A stretch of DNA of 26,906 nt from Bacteroidota bacterium (GTDB lineage: Bacteria; Bacteroidota; Bacteroidia; Chitinophagales; Chitinophagaceae). Position 1 is the first letter of the stretch. Each line of letters starts with the position of its first letter. The notes beneath the pieces are model-generated. The model made no database searches, was not told the DNA's origin, and was given only the letters and a program-made list of their open reading frames with translations. Positions 10,421 through 18,054 of this stretch are shown here, piece after piece. The stretch is from positions 1 through 26,906 of the forward strand of contig JADJZY010000025.1 of the NCBI GenBank assembly GCA_016715505.1, in the 5' to 3' direction. The position numbers and the translations under genes were made by a program.

Positions 10421-11957
10421 ACCTATACAGATTGCCATGACTTGTCCGGCTGATCAAATAGTTTGTATTGCATCTCCTGCCTACAGTTTAAGTGGCGGAT
10501 TACCTGATGCCCCTGGAACCGGTGTTTATTCCGGTACTGGTGTAAGCGCGGGTATGTTTGATCCAACAATAGCAGGAATTGGTGTACATACAATTACTTA
10601 TACTTATACTAACCTGACTCCTTGTTCTAATTTCTGTACATTCACGATAGAAGTGATTGCACAACCGGTGAATCCTACATTGAATACTCAATCACCGGCA
10701 TTACCTTCTGTTTGTGAGGGAACTACGGTTTCTGCAACATTTAATGCAGGAAGTGGTGGAAATGGATGTAGTGACGATTATATCGTGATTATCGATGGTG
10801 GTGCTCCTGTGGCTTACACACCGGGTACACCAGTTGGTGGTTTGGCTACCAGCACAATCGTTATACAAGGACGTCGTGATAATTGTGCTGTCAATTCAGG
10901 TTGTACAGAAAATTATGTAACACTTGCCTCATGGAATGTGGTGCCTCAACCAACAGCTCCAACAACAGCTGTTATGAGTCCGGCACTTTCAACAGTTTGT
11001 GCGGGTACAATCGTTACCTTAGGTGGTGCAGCAACTGGTGGAAATGCAGGTTTATCATGTAGCATTGAATACCGATTCTCTGATGATGGTGGTGCAACCT
11101 GGAGCACAGCTTCCGGAACAATACCAACATTTACAGCAGCGGATGGTGTGGGTCAAAATATCATAGAAGCACGCAGAGTATCGTGTCAATCTGGCTGTAA
11201 TTCAACAGCATGGAATGCAGTTGCAATTTGGGATGGTATTCCACAACCTGGAGCACCAACAACTGCAACCAAGGATCCTGCTTTTGCATCTGTTTGTGTA
11301 GGAACCACATTGACCATTTCTGGATTGCCATCAGGTGGTAATGAAGGAGCCGGTTGCGGATTCCAATATCGATTCTCTACCAATGGCGGTTCTACTTGGA
11401 GTTCACCTTCTGCTACCGTACCAAGCTTCAGCGCGGTAAATGGAGTAGGAATGAACTTAATTCAGGCTCGTCGTAATAATTGTCAGGCTGGTTGTTCAAC
11501 TTCACCATGGGGAACTATTGCTTCATGGGATGGTGTTCCACAGCCTACTGCACCAACAACAGCAACAGCATCTCCTGCTTCTGCAAGTGTTTGTGAAGGA
11601 ACAACAGTTACCCTCGCAGGACCAGCAACAGGTGGAAATGACGGAATCGGTTGTTCAATTGAATACCAATATTCAACAGATGGTGGTACATCTTGGAGCA
11701 CAGCTTCAACATCCATCCCATCTTTTGCGGCAGTTACTGGTTCAGGAATGAATATCATTCAAGCCCGTCGTTCTTCATGTCAGGCAGGTTGTGATGAGAC
11801 ATCATGGAATACCCTTGCAACATGGAATGGAACGGCCTTAACATCTAATACAACTACATTAACAGAATGTGATTCGTATACTTGGGCTGTTAATAGCACC
11901 AACTACACACAATCTGGTACTTATACGTCAGTATCTGGATGTCATAGTGAAATTTGA
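10386..11957 (+). CDS. Giant adhesin, piece 4: Ig-like segment and four 99-residue repeats
   Basis: Real coding begins at about 10413 (VTEPIQIAMTCPADQ); the residues before that are out of frame. Residues about 20-95 match the common Bacteroidota Ig-like pattern GGLPDAPGTGVYSGTGV followed by AGIGVHTITYTYT. Four repeats of about 99 residues follow, each with APTTA-x-SPA, VCxGT, GGNxGxGCSIEY, DGGxxWSTA, NIIxARRxxCQxGC and a W-x-G-PQP linker; the conserved cysteines suggest disulphides outside the cell. The last 40 residues (CDSYTWAVNSTNYTQ) belong to the same short-repeat family as the array that follows. The piece ends in TGA after CHSEI. The related copies at about 13861 and 14003 read on as CHTEILILT and CVTEILDLT, so a single TTA-to-TGA change explains the stop. 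Confidence 0.8.
   Translation: MVVLQLLTLVTEPIQIAMTCPADQIVCIASPAYSLSGGLPDAPGTGVYSGTGVSAGMFDPTIAGIGVHTITYTYTNLTPCSNFCTFTIEVIAQPVNPTLNTQSPALPSVCEGTTVSATFNAGSGGNGCSDDYIVIIDGGAPVAYTPGTPVGGLATSTIVIQGRRDNCAVNSGCTENYVTLASWNVVPQPTAPTTAVMSPALSTVCAGTIVTLGGAATGGNAGLSCSIEYRFSDDGGATWSTASGTIPTFTAADGVGQNIIEARRVSCQSGCNSTAWNAVAIWDGIPQPGAPTTATKDPAFASVCVGTTLTISGLPSGGNEGAGCGFQYRFSTNGGSTWSSPSATVPSFSAVNGVGMNLIQARRNNCQAGCSTSPWGTIASWDGVPQPTAPTTATASPASASVCEGTTVTLAGPATGGNDGIGCSIEYQYSTDGGTSWSTASTSIPSFAAVTGSGMNIIQARRSSCQAGCDETSWNTLATWNGTALTSNTTTLTECDSYTWAVNSTNYTQSGTYTSVSGCHSEI
10661..11835 (+). repeat. Four tandem repeats of about 297 bases (99 residues)
   Basis: Units begin near 10661, 10943, 11241 and 11538, each opening with a PQPxAPTTA-like linker. 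The first unit is shorter (about 282 bases) and the most diverged; units 2-4 align closely, each with six or so conserved cysteines and the N-x-IQARR signature. Confidence 0.85.
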
Positions 11958-12869
11958 GAACTCACTATCAATAATAGCAACACTGGAAGTAGTAGCCATA
12001 CAGCTTGCGATGCAACAACAGTAGGTGGCCAGAATTACACAGCGAGCGGTTCACATTCGGTAACGTATACAAACGCTTCAGGTTGTGATTCAGTTCATAC
12101 TTACAATGTAACCATCAATTATAGCAACACAGGAAGCAGCAGTCATACTGCATGTAACAGTGGAACATTTGGTGGTCAGAATTACACAGCGAGCGGTTCA
12201 CATACAGTAACGTATACAAATGCTTTAGGTTGTGATTCAGTACATACATACAATGTAACTATCAATTTCAGTAACACAGGTAGCAGCAGTCATACAGCAT
12301 GTGATGCGACAACGGTTGGTGGTCAGAATTACACAGCGAGCGGTTCACATACGGTAACGTACAAATGCTTCAGGTTGTGATTCAGTTCATACTTATAATG
12401 TAATCATCAATTACAGTAACACCAGGTAGCAGCAGTCATACAGCATGTGATAGTGGAACATTTGGTGGTCAGAATTACAATGCGAGCGGTTCACATACAG
12501 TAACGTATACAAATGCTTCAGGTTGTGATTCGGTTCATACTTATAATGTAACCATCAATTACAGCAACACCGGTAGCAGCAACCACACTGCATGTGATGC
12601 AACAACGGTTGGTGGTCAGAATTACACAGCGAGCGGTTCACATACGGTAACGTATACGAATGCTTCAGGTTGTGATTCAGTTCATACTTACAATGTAACC
12701 ATCAATTACAGTAACACCGGTAGCAGCAGTCATACTGCATGTAACAGTGGAACATTTGGTGGTCAGAATTACACAGCGAGCGGTTCACATACAGTAACGT
12801 ATACAAATGCTTCAGGTTGTGATTCGTTTCATACTTATAATGTAACCATCAATTACAGCAATGTAACGC
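11958..12869 (+). CDS. Giant adhesin, 49-residue repeats 1-6 (frame breaks, no usable start codon)
   Basis: This stretch is coding although its pieces contain hardly any start codon. It continues in the frame of the preceding piece after the TGA (ELTINNSNTGSSSHTAC) and enters the 147-base tandem array. Two bases (TA) are missing near 12358 in the third unit (GTACAAATG where other units have GTATACAAATG), and one A is inserted near 12425 in the fourth. The frame then stays open to about 12855, where 17 bases are missing relative to other units. Each unit carries HTAC, GGQNYTASGSHTVTYTNA, GCDSVHTYNVTI and a NYSNTGSSS linker. Confidence 0.8.
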
Positions 12870-13742
12870 ATGAACAATGGAACATTTGGTGGTCAGAATT
12901 ACACAGCGAGCGGTTCACATACAGTAACGTATACAAATGCTTCAGGTTGTGATTCAGTTCATACTTACAATGTAACCATCAATTACAGCAACACAGGAAG
13001 CAGCAGTCATACTGCATGTAACAGTGGAACATTTGGTGGTCAGAATTACACAGCGAGTGGTTCACATACAGTAACGTATACAAATGCTTCAGGTTGTGAT
13101 TCGGTTCATACTTATAATGTAACCATCAATTATAGCAACACCGGTAGCAGCAACCACACTGCATGTGATGCAACAACGGTAGGTGGTCAGAATTACCCAA
13201 GTGGTTCACATACGGTAACGTATACAAATGCTTTAGGTTGTGATTCAGTTCATACTTATAATGTAACCATCAATTACAGCAACACAGGTAGCAGCAGTCA
13301 TACTGCATGTAACAGTGGAACATTTGGTGGTCAGAATTACACAGCGAGCGGTTCACATACGGTAACGTACACGAATGCTTCAGGTTGTGATTCAGTTCAT
13401 ACTTATAATGTAACCATCAATTACAGTAACATAGGTAGCAGCAATCATACTGCATGTAAGTGGAACATTTGGTGGTCAGAATTACACAGCGAGCGGTTCA
13501 CTACGGTAACGTACCTTTGGTGTGATTCGCCGGTGGGCGAGGGACGTCGAATGCTTCAGGTTGTGATTCAGTTCATACTTATAATGTAACCATCAATTAC
13601 AGCAACACCGGAAGCAGTAGTCATACAGCATGTGATGCGACAACAGTAGGTGGTCAGAATTACACAGCGAGCGGTTCACATACGGTAACGTATACGAATG
13701 CTTCAGGTTGTGATTCGGTTCATACATACAATGTAACCATCG
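11968..13742 (+). repeat. Tandem array of twelve 147-base units (49 residues each)
   Basis: The marker GGTTGTGATTC recurs at 12081, 12228, 12373, 12521, 12668, 12815, 12945, 13092, 13236, 13383, 13559 and 13706. Spacing is 147 except where units are damaged (145, 148, 130, 144, 176). Units fall into two types by the segment after HTAC: DATTVGG (units 1, 3, 5, 9, 12) and NSGTFGG or DSGTFGG (units 2, 4, 6, 7, 8, 10, 11). Units 1-6 alternate strictly, which suggests growth by 294-base dimers. Each unit has two cysteines. Confidence 0.9.
12870..13589 (+). CDS. Giant adhesin, 49-residue repeats 7-11
   Basis: The apparent ATG is a by-product of the damaged repeat junction at 12855-12870. The piece reads through five repeat units with near-identical sequence (GTFGGQNYTASGSHTVTYTN, GCDSVHTYNVTINYSN). 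Unit 9 lacks one codon (NYPSGSH in place of NYTASGSH), an in-frame change. After about 13456 the frame is wrong: two bases are missing at GTAAGTGG, one base is missing in TTCACTACGG, and about 34 unrelated bases replace a TACG at 13514-13547. The true frame resumes near 13550 and continues into the C-terminal piece. Confidence 0.8.
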   Translation: MNNGTFGGQNYTASGSHTVTYTNASGCDSVHTYNVTINYSNTGSSSHTACNSGTFGGQNYTASGSHTVTYTNASGCDSVHTYNVTINYSNTGSSNHTACDATTVGGQNYPSGSHTVTYTNALGCDSVHTYNVTINYSNTGSSSHTACNSGTFGGQNYTASGSHTVTYTNASGCDSVHTYNVTINYSNIGSSNHTACKWNIWWSELHSERFTTVTYLWCDSPVGEGRRMLQVVIQFILIM

Positions 13743-15079
13743 TTCCAAGTACAAGCAATACCACAACATATAATTCTTGTGGCGCATATACTTGGCCGGT
13801 AAATGGACTGACCTATAATTCAAGTGGAACTTATACCTCAATAAGCGGATGTCATACTGAAATTCTCATCTTGACATTCAATCCAACTTCAACAAATACG
13901 ACTACGCAATCGGCTTGTGTAAGTTACACATGGCCATTATCAGGTACTACATATACCCAATCAGGTACATATTCTACTCAGGTAGGTTGTGTCACTGAGA
14001 TCTTGGATTTGACTATCAATCAATTGCCAGTGGTAACTGCTGATAATGTCAACGGATGTCCTGGATCAGCAATTGCATTGATTGGTTCACCTGCAGGTGG
14101 AACATTTAGTGTGGCTAATCCTTACACCGGACCAAGCACAACGTATACATATACCTATACGGATGTGAATGGTTGTACAAACACTTCAGCTCCGGCAACA
14201 ATTACGGTAACTACCACCAATCCTGTTATTATTACAGGTGTAAGCAATGTGGGTGGTAATTCAGTAACGGTGAACTGGATTGCTATTCCTGGATTGGTTT
14301 GGTATGAAGTACGATACAGAATTGTTGGTGATCCAACATGGACTGGTGGCGGTACACAGGCAGCTCCAACTACTTTCAAAAATCTGGTAGGTTTACAAGC
14401 CGGTACAGATTATGAAATTGAAGTAAGAGGATTCTGTTCAGTGACATCACCTGGACCTTGGAGCTCCACATTCGTATTCCAAACCGGAGCATCTTGTCCT
14501 CCGCCAACGACACTCTTCACTTCTGCGGTAACTAAAAATTCAGCTACCCTGAACTGGAATTCAGTACCAAATGTGAACTACTACCAAACACGTTACAGGA
14601 TTGAAACAAGTCCTGGTGTATGGGGACCTTGGGTAACTGGTACAGCTAGTGCAGGAGCTACTACGAAAAACATCGCAGGATTAACCGCCAATAGCAATTA
14701 TATGTGGCAAATCAGAGCAATTTGTAACCCATCGCCGTTTACAACCGGTAGCTGGAGTGCACCTGATTTCTTCACAACTTTGGCTTCTAAACCTGGTGAT
14801 GTTGCAGATGAGGTAACAACTGAAAATCATGCAATTGTTTATCCGAACCCAGTTCGTGATGTGTTAAATATTGAAGTTAGCAATAGCGAAAATCAATTGA
14901 CAATCGTTCGATTATTTGATATCAGCGGTCGATTGGTAAAAGAACTTCAAGCACAGCACGAAGCAGGCCAGAATGTAATGAAACTCGATCTGAGTGAATT
15001 TGCAAATGGTATGTATACTGTGATGGTGTTTGGAAATGACAAATTGTTGCTGAGCAATAAAGTTGACAAGCGCGATTAA
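13550..15079 (+). CDS. Giant adhesin, C-terminal piece: last repeats, two fibronectin III domains, T9SS sorting domain
   Basis: The frame is open from about 13550; the first ATG at 13871 is internal. It holds the tail of repeat unit 11 and unit 12, then two relatives of the same family (CGAYTWPVNGLTYNSSGTYT and CVSYTWPLSGTTYTQSGTYS, each closing with GC and TEI). An Ig-like segment follows (GCPGSAIALIGSPAGGTFS), then two fibronectin III domains at about 14220-14490 and 14500-14790 (NSVTVNWIAIPGLVWYEVRY and NSATLNWNSVPNVNYYQTRY). The last 85 residues form a type A T9SS C-terminal domain: IVYPNPVRDVLNIE, LFDISGRLV, LDLSEFANGMYTVMV and a basic end KVDKRD. This domain directs export across the outer membrane and is normally removed or modified. 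The TAA stop is followed by a clear terminator. Confidence 0.9.
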   Translation, partial: NASGCDSVHTYNVTINYSNTGSSSHTACDATTVGGQNYTASGSHTVTYTNASGCDSVHTYNVTIVPSTSNTTTYNSCGAYTWPVNGLTYNSSGTYTSISGCHTEILILTFNPTSTNTTTQSACVSYTWPLSGTTYTQSGTYSTQVGCVTEILDLTINQLPVVTADNVNGCPGSAIALIGSPAGGTFSVANPYTGPSTTYTYTYTDVNGCTNTSAPATITVTTTNPVIITGVSNVGGNSVTVNWIAIPGLVWYEVRYRIVGDPTWTGGGTQAAPTTFKNLVGLQAGTDYEIEVRGFCSVTSPGPWSSTFVFQTGASCPPPTTLFTSAVTKNSATLNWNSVPNVNYYQTRYRIETSPGVWGPWVTGTASAGATTKNIAGLTANSNYMWQIRAICNPSPFTTGSWSAPDFFTTLASKPGDVADEVTTENHAIVYPNPVRDVLNIEVSNSENQLTIVRLFDISGRLVKELQAQHEAGQNVMKLDLSEFANGMYTVMVFGNDKLLLSNKVDKRD

Positions 15080-15097
15080 TTTAAATTAGATCTTCAT

Positions 15098-15129
15098 AAA
15101 AAGGCCACTCTTTCATGGGTGGCTTTTTT
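15098..15129 (+). terminator. Rho-independent terminator of the giant adhesin gene
   Basis: The left arm (15098-15110, AAAAAGGCCACTC) pairs with the right arm (15117-15129, GGGTGGCTTTTTT) around a 6-base loop, giving about 13 pairs with two G-U pairs and a T-rich end. It begins 19 bases after the TAA stop. Confidence 0.85.
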
Positions 15130-15548
15130 AATGGAATATAGGTTAGCAGGGTAACCCCAATTTTTGTAGATGGACACAGCCAAGGGTAAAAACGAATAAG
15201 AAAATCAAATACTTTGGCTAATACCGATTATACCGCTGTATGAGTTGGACTATCTACCAATTCGCCTATCTCTACCTTGCTGTAATAGTTCGTAAGCCAA
15301 TGGTTTATATATTTAGAGGCTGCTGTTTAACGTGAAAGTATATGATATCCTTACGTCGTGATGTGAATTTCACTTATTTGAATGCACGGCAATTTTTCAT
15401 ATCTCTTTAATAAGCTTGCAGGTCATTTCTTGATTTTCACTTCTCATACCGTTACCAAATCTCGAAACAAACACATGAATCATCAAACTTCTACCGTATG
15501 GTCCCATGTAACATTCGAAAAGCTTTGCTATCTCTCATTAACAGGAGC

Positions 15549-15647
15549 CTCACTGGCATCTTCAACTTTGGCGTCATCGTCCAAAGGCTGTCCCGCAAGT
15601 GCGAGACTATCCCTCGAACGCTTCCCTGAATTTGAAGCGCCAGTGAG
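15549..15647. repeat. GC-rich segment bounded by imperfect inverted repeats (possible small non-autonomous element)
   Basis: CTCACTGGC (15549-15557) and its exact complement GCCAGTGAG (15639-15647) bound a 99-base segment. The match extends inward imperfectly to about 16-17 bases (CTCACTGGCATCTTCAA against CTCACTGGCGCTTCAAA). I count about 55% GC at 15541-15660 against about 35% at 15301-15360. No transposase or clear target duplication was seen, so element status is only a possibility; it could also be a folded RNA. Confidence 0.35.
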
Positions 15648-15714
15648 ATAACCAGCAAGCCCTGAGTAACTATAACACGAGGATTGAATTTCTGAAATAT
15701 CATGCTCTGCCAAT

Positions 15715-15769
15715 TCCATATTTTATCACTTGAAAATTCCGTGACTAGATAGTGATTTTGAAATATGGA
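15715..15769 (-). terminator. Hairpin just downstream of the LytTR gene, possible terminator
   Basis: TCCATATTT (15715-15723) pairs exactly with AAATATGGA (15761-15769), and an inner pair ATCAC/GTGAT lies at 15725-15729 and 15752-15756. On the minus strand it starts 12 bases after the response-regulator stop. It lacks a GC-rich stem and a T run, so termination is uncertain. Confidence 0.3.
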
Positions 15770-15780
15770 GCAGACTAATT

Positions 15781-16095
15781 TTAGTCTTCAAACCATTTTC
15801 GAAAAGAAGGTGCTTTTTCCCGACTGATATCAATTTCTTCCTGATGATTTGGAGACTTTAATGAAATGATGATTTTCTGATTCTCAAGAATTTTATAACT
15901 ATTGATTGCCTTTGAGGAAATAATGTACTGCCTGTTTGCCCGGTAAAATAATTTAGGGTCTACCAGTTCCTCTACTTCGTCCAATGTGGTATAATCTAAG
16001 ATAAATTTCTCGCCATTGTTGGTGTACAGATAATTGATCTGATCTTTAAAAAAGAAGGCAATTTCATCCACATAAACCGGTAGTCGGTTATTCAA
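15781..16095 (-). CDS. LytTR response regulator, DNA-binding half (frame-shifted from receiver half)
   Basis: This is the C-terminal LytTR DNA-binding domain: VDEIAFF, then YLYTNNGEKFILDYTTLDEV, LVDPKLFYRANRQYIISSKA and a final basic-aromatic tail ending FRKWFED. The pattern of an EIAFF strand, TLDELE-like helix and FYRANRQYIIS matches the family well. The apparent TTG start is false: the frame is open further upstream and reads KEKFIVKKLNNRLPVYV, the normal beginning of the domain. The receiver domain lies immediately upstream in another frame, and the two overlap around 16100-16125. LytTR proteins bind paired direct repeats in promoters. Together with the receiver this would be a regulator of about 245 residues, a usual size. 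Confidence 0.85.
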   Translation of the reverse strand: MNNRLPVYVDEIAFFFKDQINYLYTNNGEKFILDYTTLDEVEELVDPKLFYRANRQYIISSKAINSYKILENQKIIISLKSPNHQEEIDISREKAPSFRKWFED

Positions 16096-16100
16096 TTTTT

Positions 16101-16565
16101 TTACAATAAATTTTTCTTTGAATCGGTTTGATTTTGCCTGGAACCTGAAAGCATTTCAAATAATTTGCTCATATCAGGAGCATGTGAGTCCTTTGATTTG
16201 TAAATTTCTTTCGACTTTTCTATGGCTCGTTGAAGTTCCAGTTTATCAATCGGTTTCAACAGGTAATCAATACCATTAACCTTAAAGGCCCTTAATGCAT
16301 ACTCATCATAGGCTGTAGTAAAAATGATCGGGCACGATAAAGAATAGCGCTCAAAGATTTCAAAACTTACACCATCATTTAACTGAATATCTGCAAAAAT
16401 TAAATCAGGTTCGGCATGACTCATCAGCCATTTATTGGCTGTTTTTACACTAGGCAAAACTTCAAGAATATGGATTTCGGGTTCTATCTCTTGAATAAGG
16501 TCTTTTAGTTCTTTCGCCAGAAGAATTTCGTCTTCAATAATAATTGTATTCATAATCGCCATCAT
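16101..16565 (-). CDS. LytTR response regulator, receiver domain half
   Basis: The receiver (REC) domain carries the acidic pair E11-D12 in IIIEDE, the phosphoacceptor D59 in DLIFADIQL, T84 in IFTTAYDEYAL and K104 in YLLKPID, so all catalytic residues are present. Of several close ATG codons, the one at 16553 (MNTIIIEDE) matches the usual family start; the one at 16565 directly abuts the kinase stop. After about residue 135 the frame is lost: the family continues into the LytTR domain, which is found in the next frame. The indel lies at about 16121-16140, next to short T runs on the plus strand. It is expected to be phosphorylated by the kinase encoded directly upstream in the same operon. 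Confidence 0.9.
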   Translation of the reverse strand: MMAIMNTIIIEDEILLAKELKDLIQEIEPEIHILEVLPSVKTANKWLMSHAEPDLIFADIQLNDGVSFEIFERYSLSCPIIFTTAYDEYALRAFKVNGIDYLLKPIDKLELQRAIEKSKEIYKSKDSHAPDMSKLFEMLSGSRQNQTDSKKNLL

Positions 16566-17981
16566 TTAAATAAAAGGAATTTTAACCACGAAGTGGCTGG
16601 AGGATTCAATAATTTGCACAGGACTTGAACTCAAATATGTATAGAAATTTTGTAATTGAGCCAGGCCAGATCGATTACTGGTTTCAACACTTTTTTTGCG
16701 TTGAAGGTTATTTTTAATGATTAAAAATGAGCCTTCGCTATATATTTCTATCTTCAATGGACTTTCGTCATCCATAATATTGTGCTTCAGTGCATTTTCT
16801 ATTAAATTTTGTAGAGTTACTGGTACAATTCTACTTTGTTGATGTATTTCATCAATATTGAAAATGACCTCAAAACCACTACCATGCCTTGATTTTTGAA
16901 GGGCAATATAGTTTTGGGCAAATTGAATTTCTTCACTCAATGCGATGGTTTCATTTTCCCTGTTTCGAAGAATGTATCGGTATGATTTACTCAGATTTTC
17001 AAGAAATGTAACAGCTTCGGATGCATCAATTTTATTTTTGGTGAGTTCAAATACTTTCGTTTGCTGAAGACTGCGGTATTGATACACGATACCAATCAGT
17101 GAAAGAAAAGCTAGAATCAACAAGGCTCTGAACCACCATGTTTTATAATAAATGGTATCTAATTGAATAAGGATTCTTTTGACCGGAATATTTTTCCAGG
17201 AGGCGTTTAATTTTGAAGCCTGATAGACAAAATTGTAATTACCTCCCGGCACGTTCGTATAAACCGCTTTAGGGTCTGAACTATAATGCCATTCATCTTC
17301 AAAGCCTTCAAGACGATAGGCATACCACGTTTTGTCCGGATTTAAATAATTCAAAGCCACCATGTTAAACGTAAAAGAGTTTTGATGTGGCTTAAGTCTG
17401 ATATGAGGGGTTGAATCGGAAGGATTGATTCTGAAATTTTCAACATCAAAGACGCTATAATGCGAAACATAGAAGGGCAATGAAGGTTCTTGCTTACGAT
17501 ATTCTTTGGGGTTAAAGGAGAGATAGCCAATATAGGTAGGTATCCATATTTCGCCATTGGGTGAAATACAAGCAGCGTGTTCATGAAATCCAACGGATGA
17601 TAAACCATCGTTTGTTGTAAAACGGGATATGGTGTTTCTATCTGTTTCTATCATAGTTAGCGCGCCATTCACACCCAACCAAATTCTATTCATAGGATCA
17701 ATGGCCATAGATGAAGTCAAATTACTGGTAAAACCATTCTGGTTATTGAGGCTATGAAACTTATTTTTCTCCACATCAATTCCTGTAATTCCATTAAACG
17801 AACTCACCCATATGATTCCCTGATCATCTTCTTTGATATCGATGATCTGGTTGCCGATAATGCCGCTTGATTTGTCATTGGTTGCCTGATATGTTTTGCA
17901 GCTATTGTTTTTTTTATCGAGCATAAGAATACCTTTTCTTGAAAATGAAATCCATATTCTTTGCCGGCTATCTTCAAACAC
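16566..17981 (-). CDS. Propeller sensor histidine kinase, C-terminal half (lacks phosphoacceptor-His segment)
   Basis: Residues 1-160 are propeller blades (DSRQRIWISFSRKGILML, DDQGIIWVSSFNGITGI, NRIWLGVNGALTMIE, GEIWIPTYIGYLSF). Residues about 200-270 form the Y_Y_Y domain (WYAYRLEGFEDEW, YTNVPGGNYNFVYQA), and 283-300 a transmembrane helix. A LytS-type kinase region follows: ASEAVTFLENLSKSYRYIL at 320-338, then an ATP-binding domain with N box TLQNLIENALKHN at 389-401 and a final VVKIPFI. The family has a PHFLFN-type phosphoacceptor motif between the membrane helix and the ASEAV helix. Here FELTK runs straight into NKIDASEAV, so about 30 residues including the His are absent, without loss of frame. 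The stop is immediately followed by the response-regulator start. The first 30 or so bases belong to the same protein as the upstream piece. Confidence 0.85.
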   Translation of the reverse strand: MFEDSRQRIWISFSRKGILMLDKKNNSCKTYQATNDKSSGIIGNQIIDIKEDDQGIIWVSSFNGITGIDVEKNKFHSLNNQNGFTSNLTSSMAIDPMNRIWLGVNGALTMIETDRNTISRFTTNDGLSSVGFHEHAACISPNGEIWIPTYIGYLSFNPKEYRKQEPSLPFYVSHYSVFDVENFRINPSDSTPHIRLKPHQNSFTFNMVALNYLNPDKTWYAYRLEGFEDEWHYSSDPKAVYTNVPGGNYNFVYQASKLNASWKNIPVKRILIQLDTIYYKTWWFRALLILAFLSLIGIVYQYRSLQQTKVFELTKNKIDASEAVTFLENLSKSYRYILRNRENETIALSEEIQFAQNYIALQKSRHGSGFEVIFNIDEIHQQSRIVPVTLQNLIENALKHNIMDDESPLKIEIYSEGSFLIIKNNLQRKKSVETSNRSGLAQLQNFYTYLSSSPVQIIESSSHFVVKIPFI

Positions 17982-18054
17982 ATAAGAAACTGGGGCATAC
18001 CGTAATAAGATTTAAGCAGGGATGCTGAGCAATACTTTGGAAGCTTTTATTTGA

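Larger units (their letters stand above)
1..15079 (+). other. Whole span of one giant T9SS-secreted repeat adhesin, reading frame broken many times
   Basis: Joining the coding pieces across their breaks gives one protein of about 5,000 residues in the window, with its N-terminus beyond the left edge. Domain order is: beta-helix blocks headed near 612, 1745, 3078, 4228, 5600, 6990 and 8385; SprB-like repeats around 5350-5575, 8107-8350 and 9718-10415; an Ig-like segment at 10440-10650; four 99-residue repeats; a 49-residue tandem array; two fibronectin III domains; and a type A sorting domain. Proteins of this kind are exported by T9SS and act in adhesion or gliding in Bacteroidota; that role is inferred here. 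Breaks lie near 55, 6003, 7340, 7430, 10412, 11956 (stop), 12358, 12425, 12855, 13456, 13501 and 13514-13547. Each frame change is matched by continuing repeat homology on both sides, so the pieces belong together. Confidence 0.85.
15130..15780. other. Intergenic region without a convincing intact gene
   Basis: The space between the adhesin terminator and the end of the LytTR gene holds several overlapping short open frames on both strands, none with recognisable motifs. Within it are an inverted-repeat segment of higher GC at 15549-15647, a 9-base-pair hairpin at 15715-15769 and a 32-codon stretch without a start codon on the minus strand (15228-15326). The segment at 15382-15651 on the plus strand is open for 89 codons but has no supporting feature. 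Confidence 0.5.

Noticed and set aside
11955..11957. In-frame TGA within the adhesin as possible stop-codon recoding
   Set aside because: Only one such TGA is seen, other TGA and TAA codons act as stops, and related repeats carry Leu there (TEIL), so a single substitution or error explains it.
11968..13742. CRISPR-like array because of regular 147-base spacing
   Set aside because: The whole unit is repeated with no unique spacers, and every unit translates to the same 49-residue protein repeat.
15382..15651. Plus-strand 89-codon open frame
   Set aside because: It has no signal, motif or ribosome-binding context, it crosses the inverted-repeat segment, and competing frames on the other strand are equally long.
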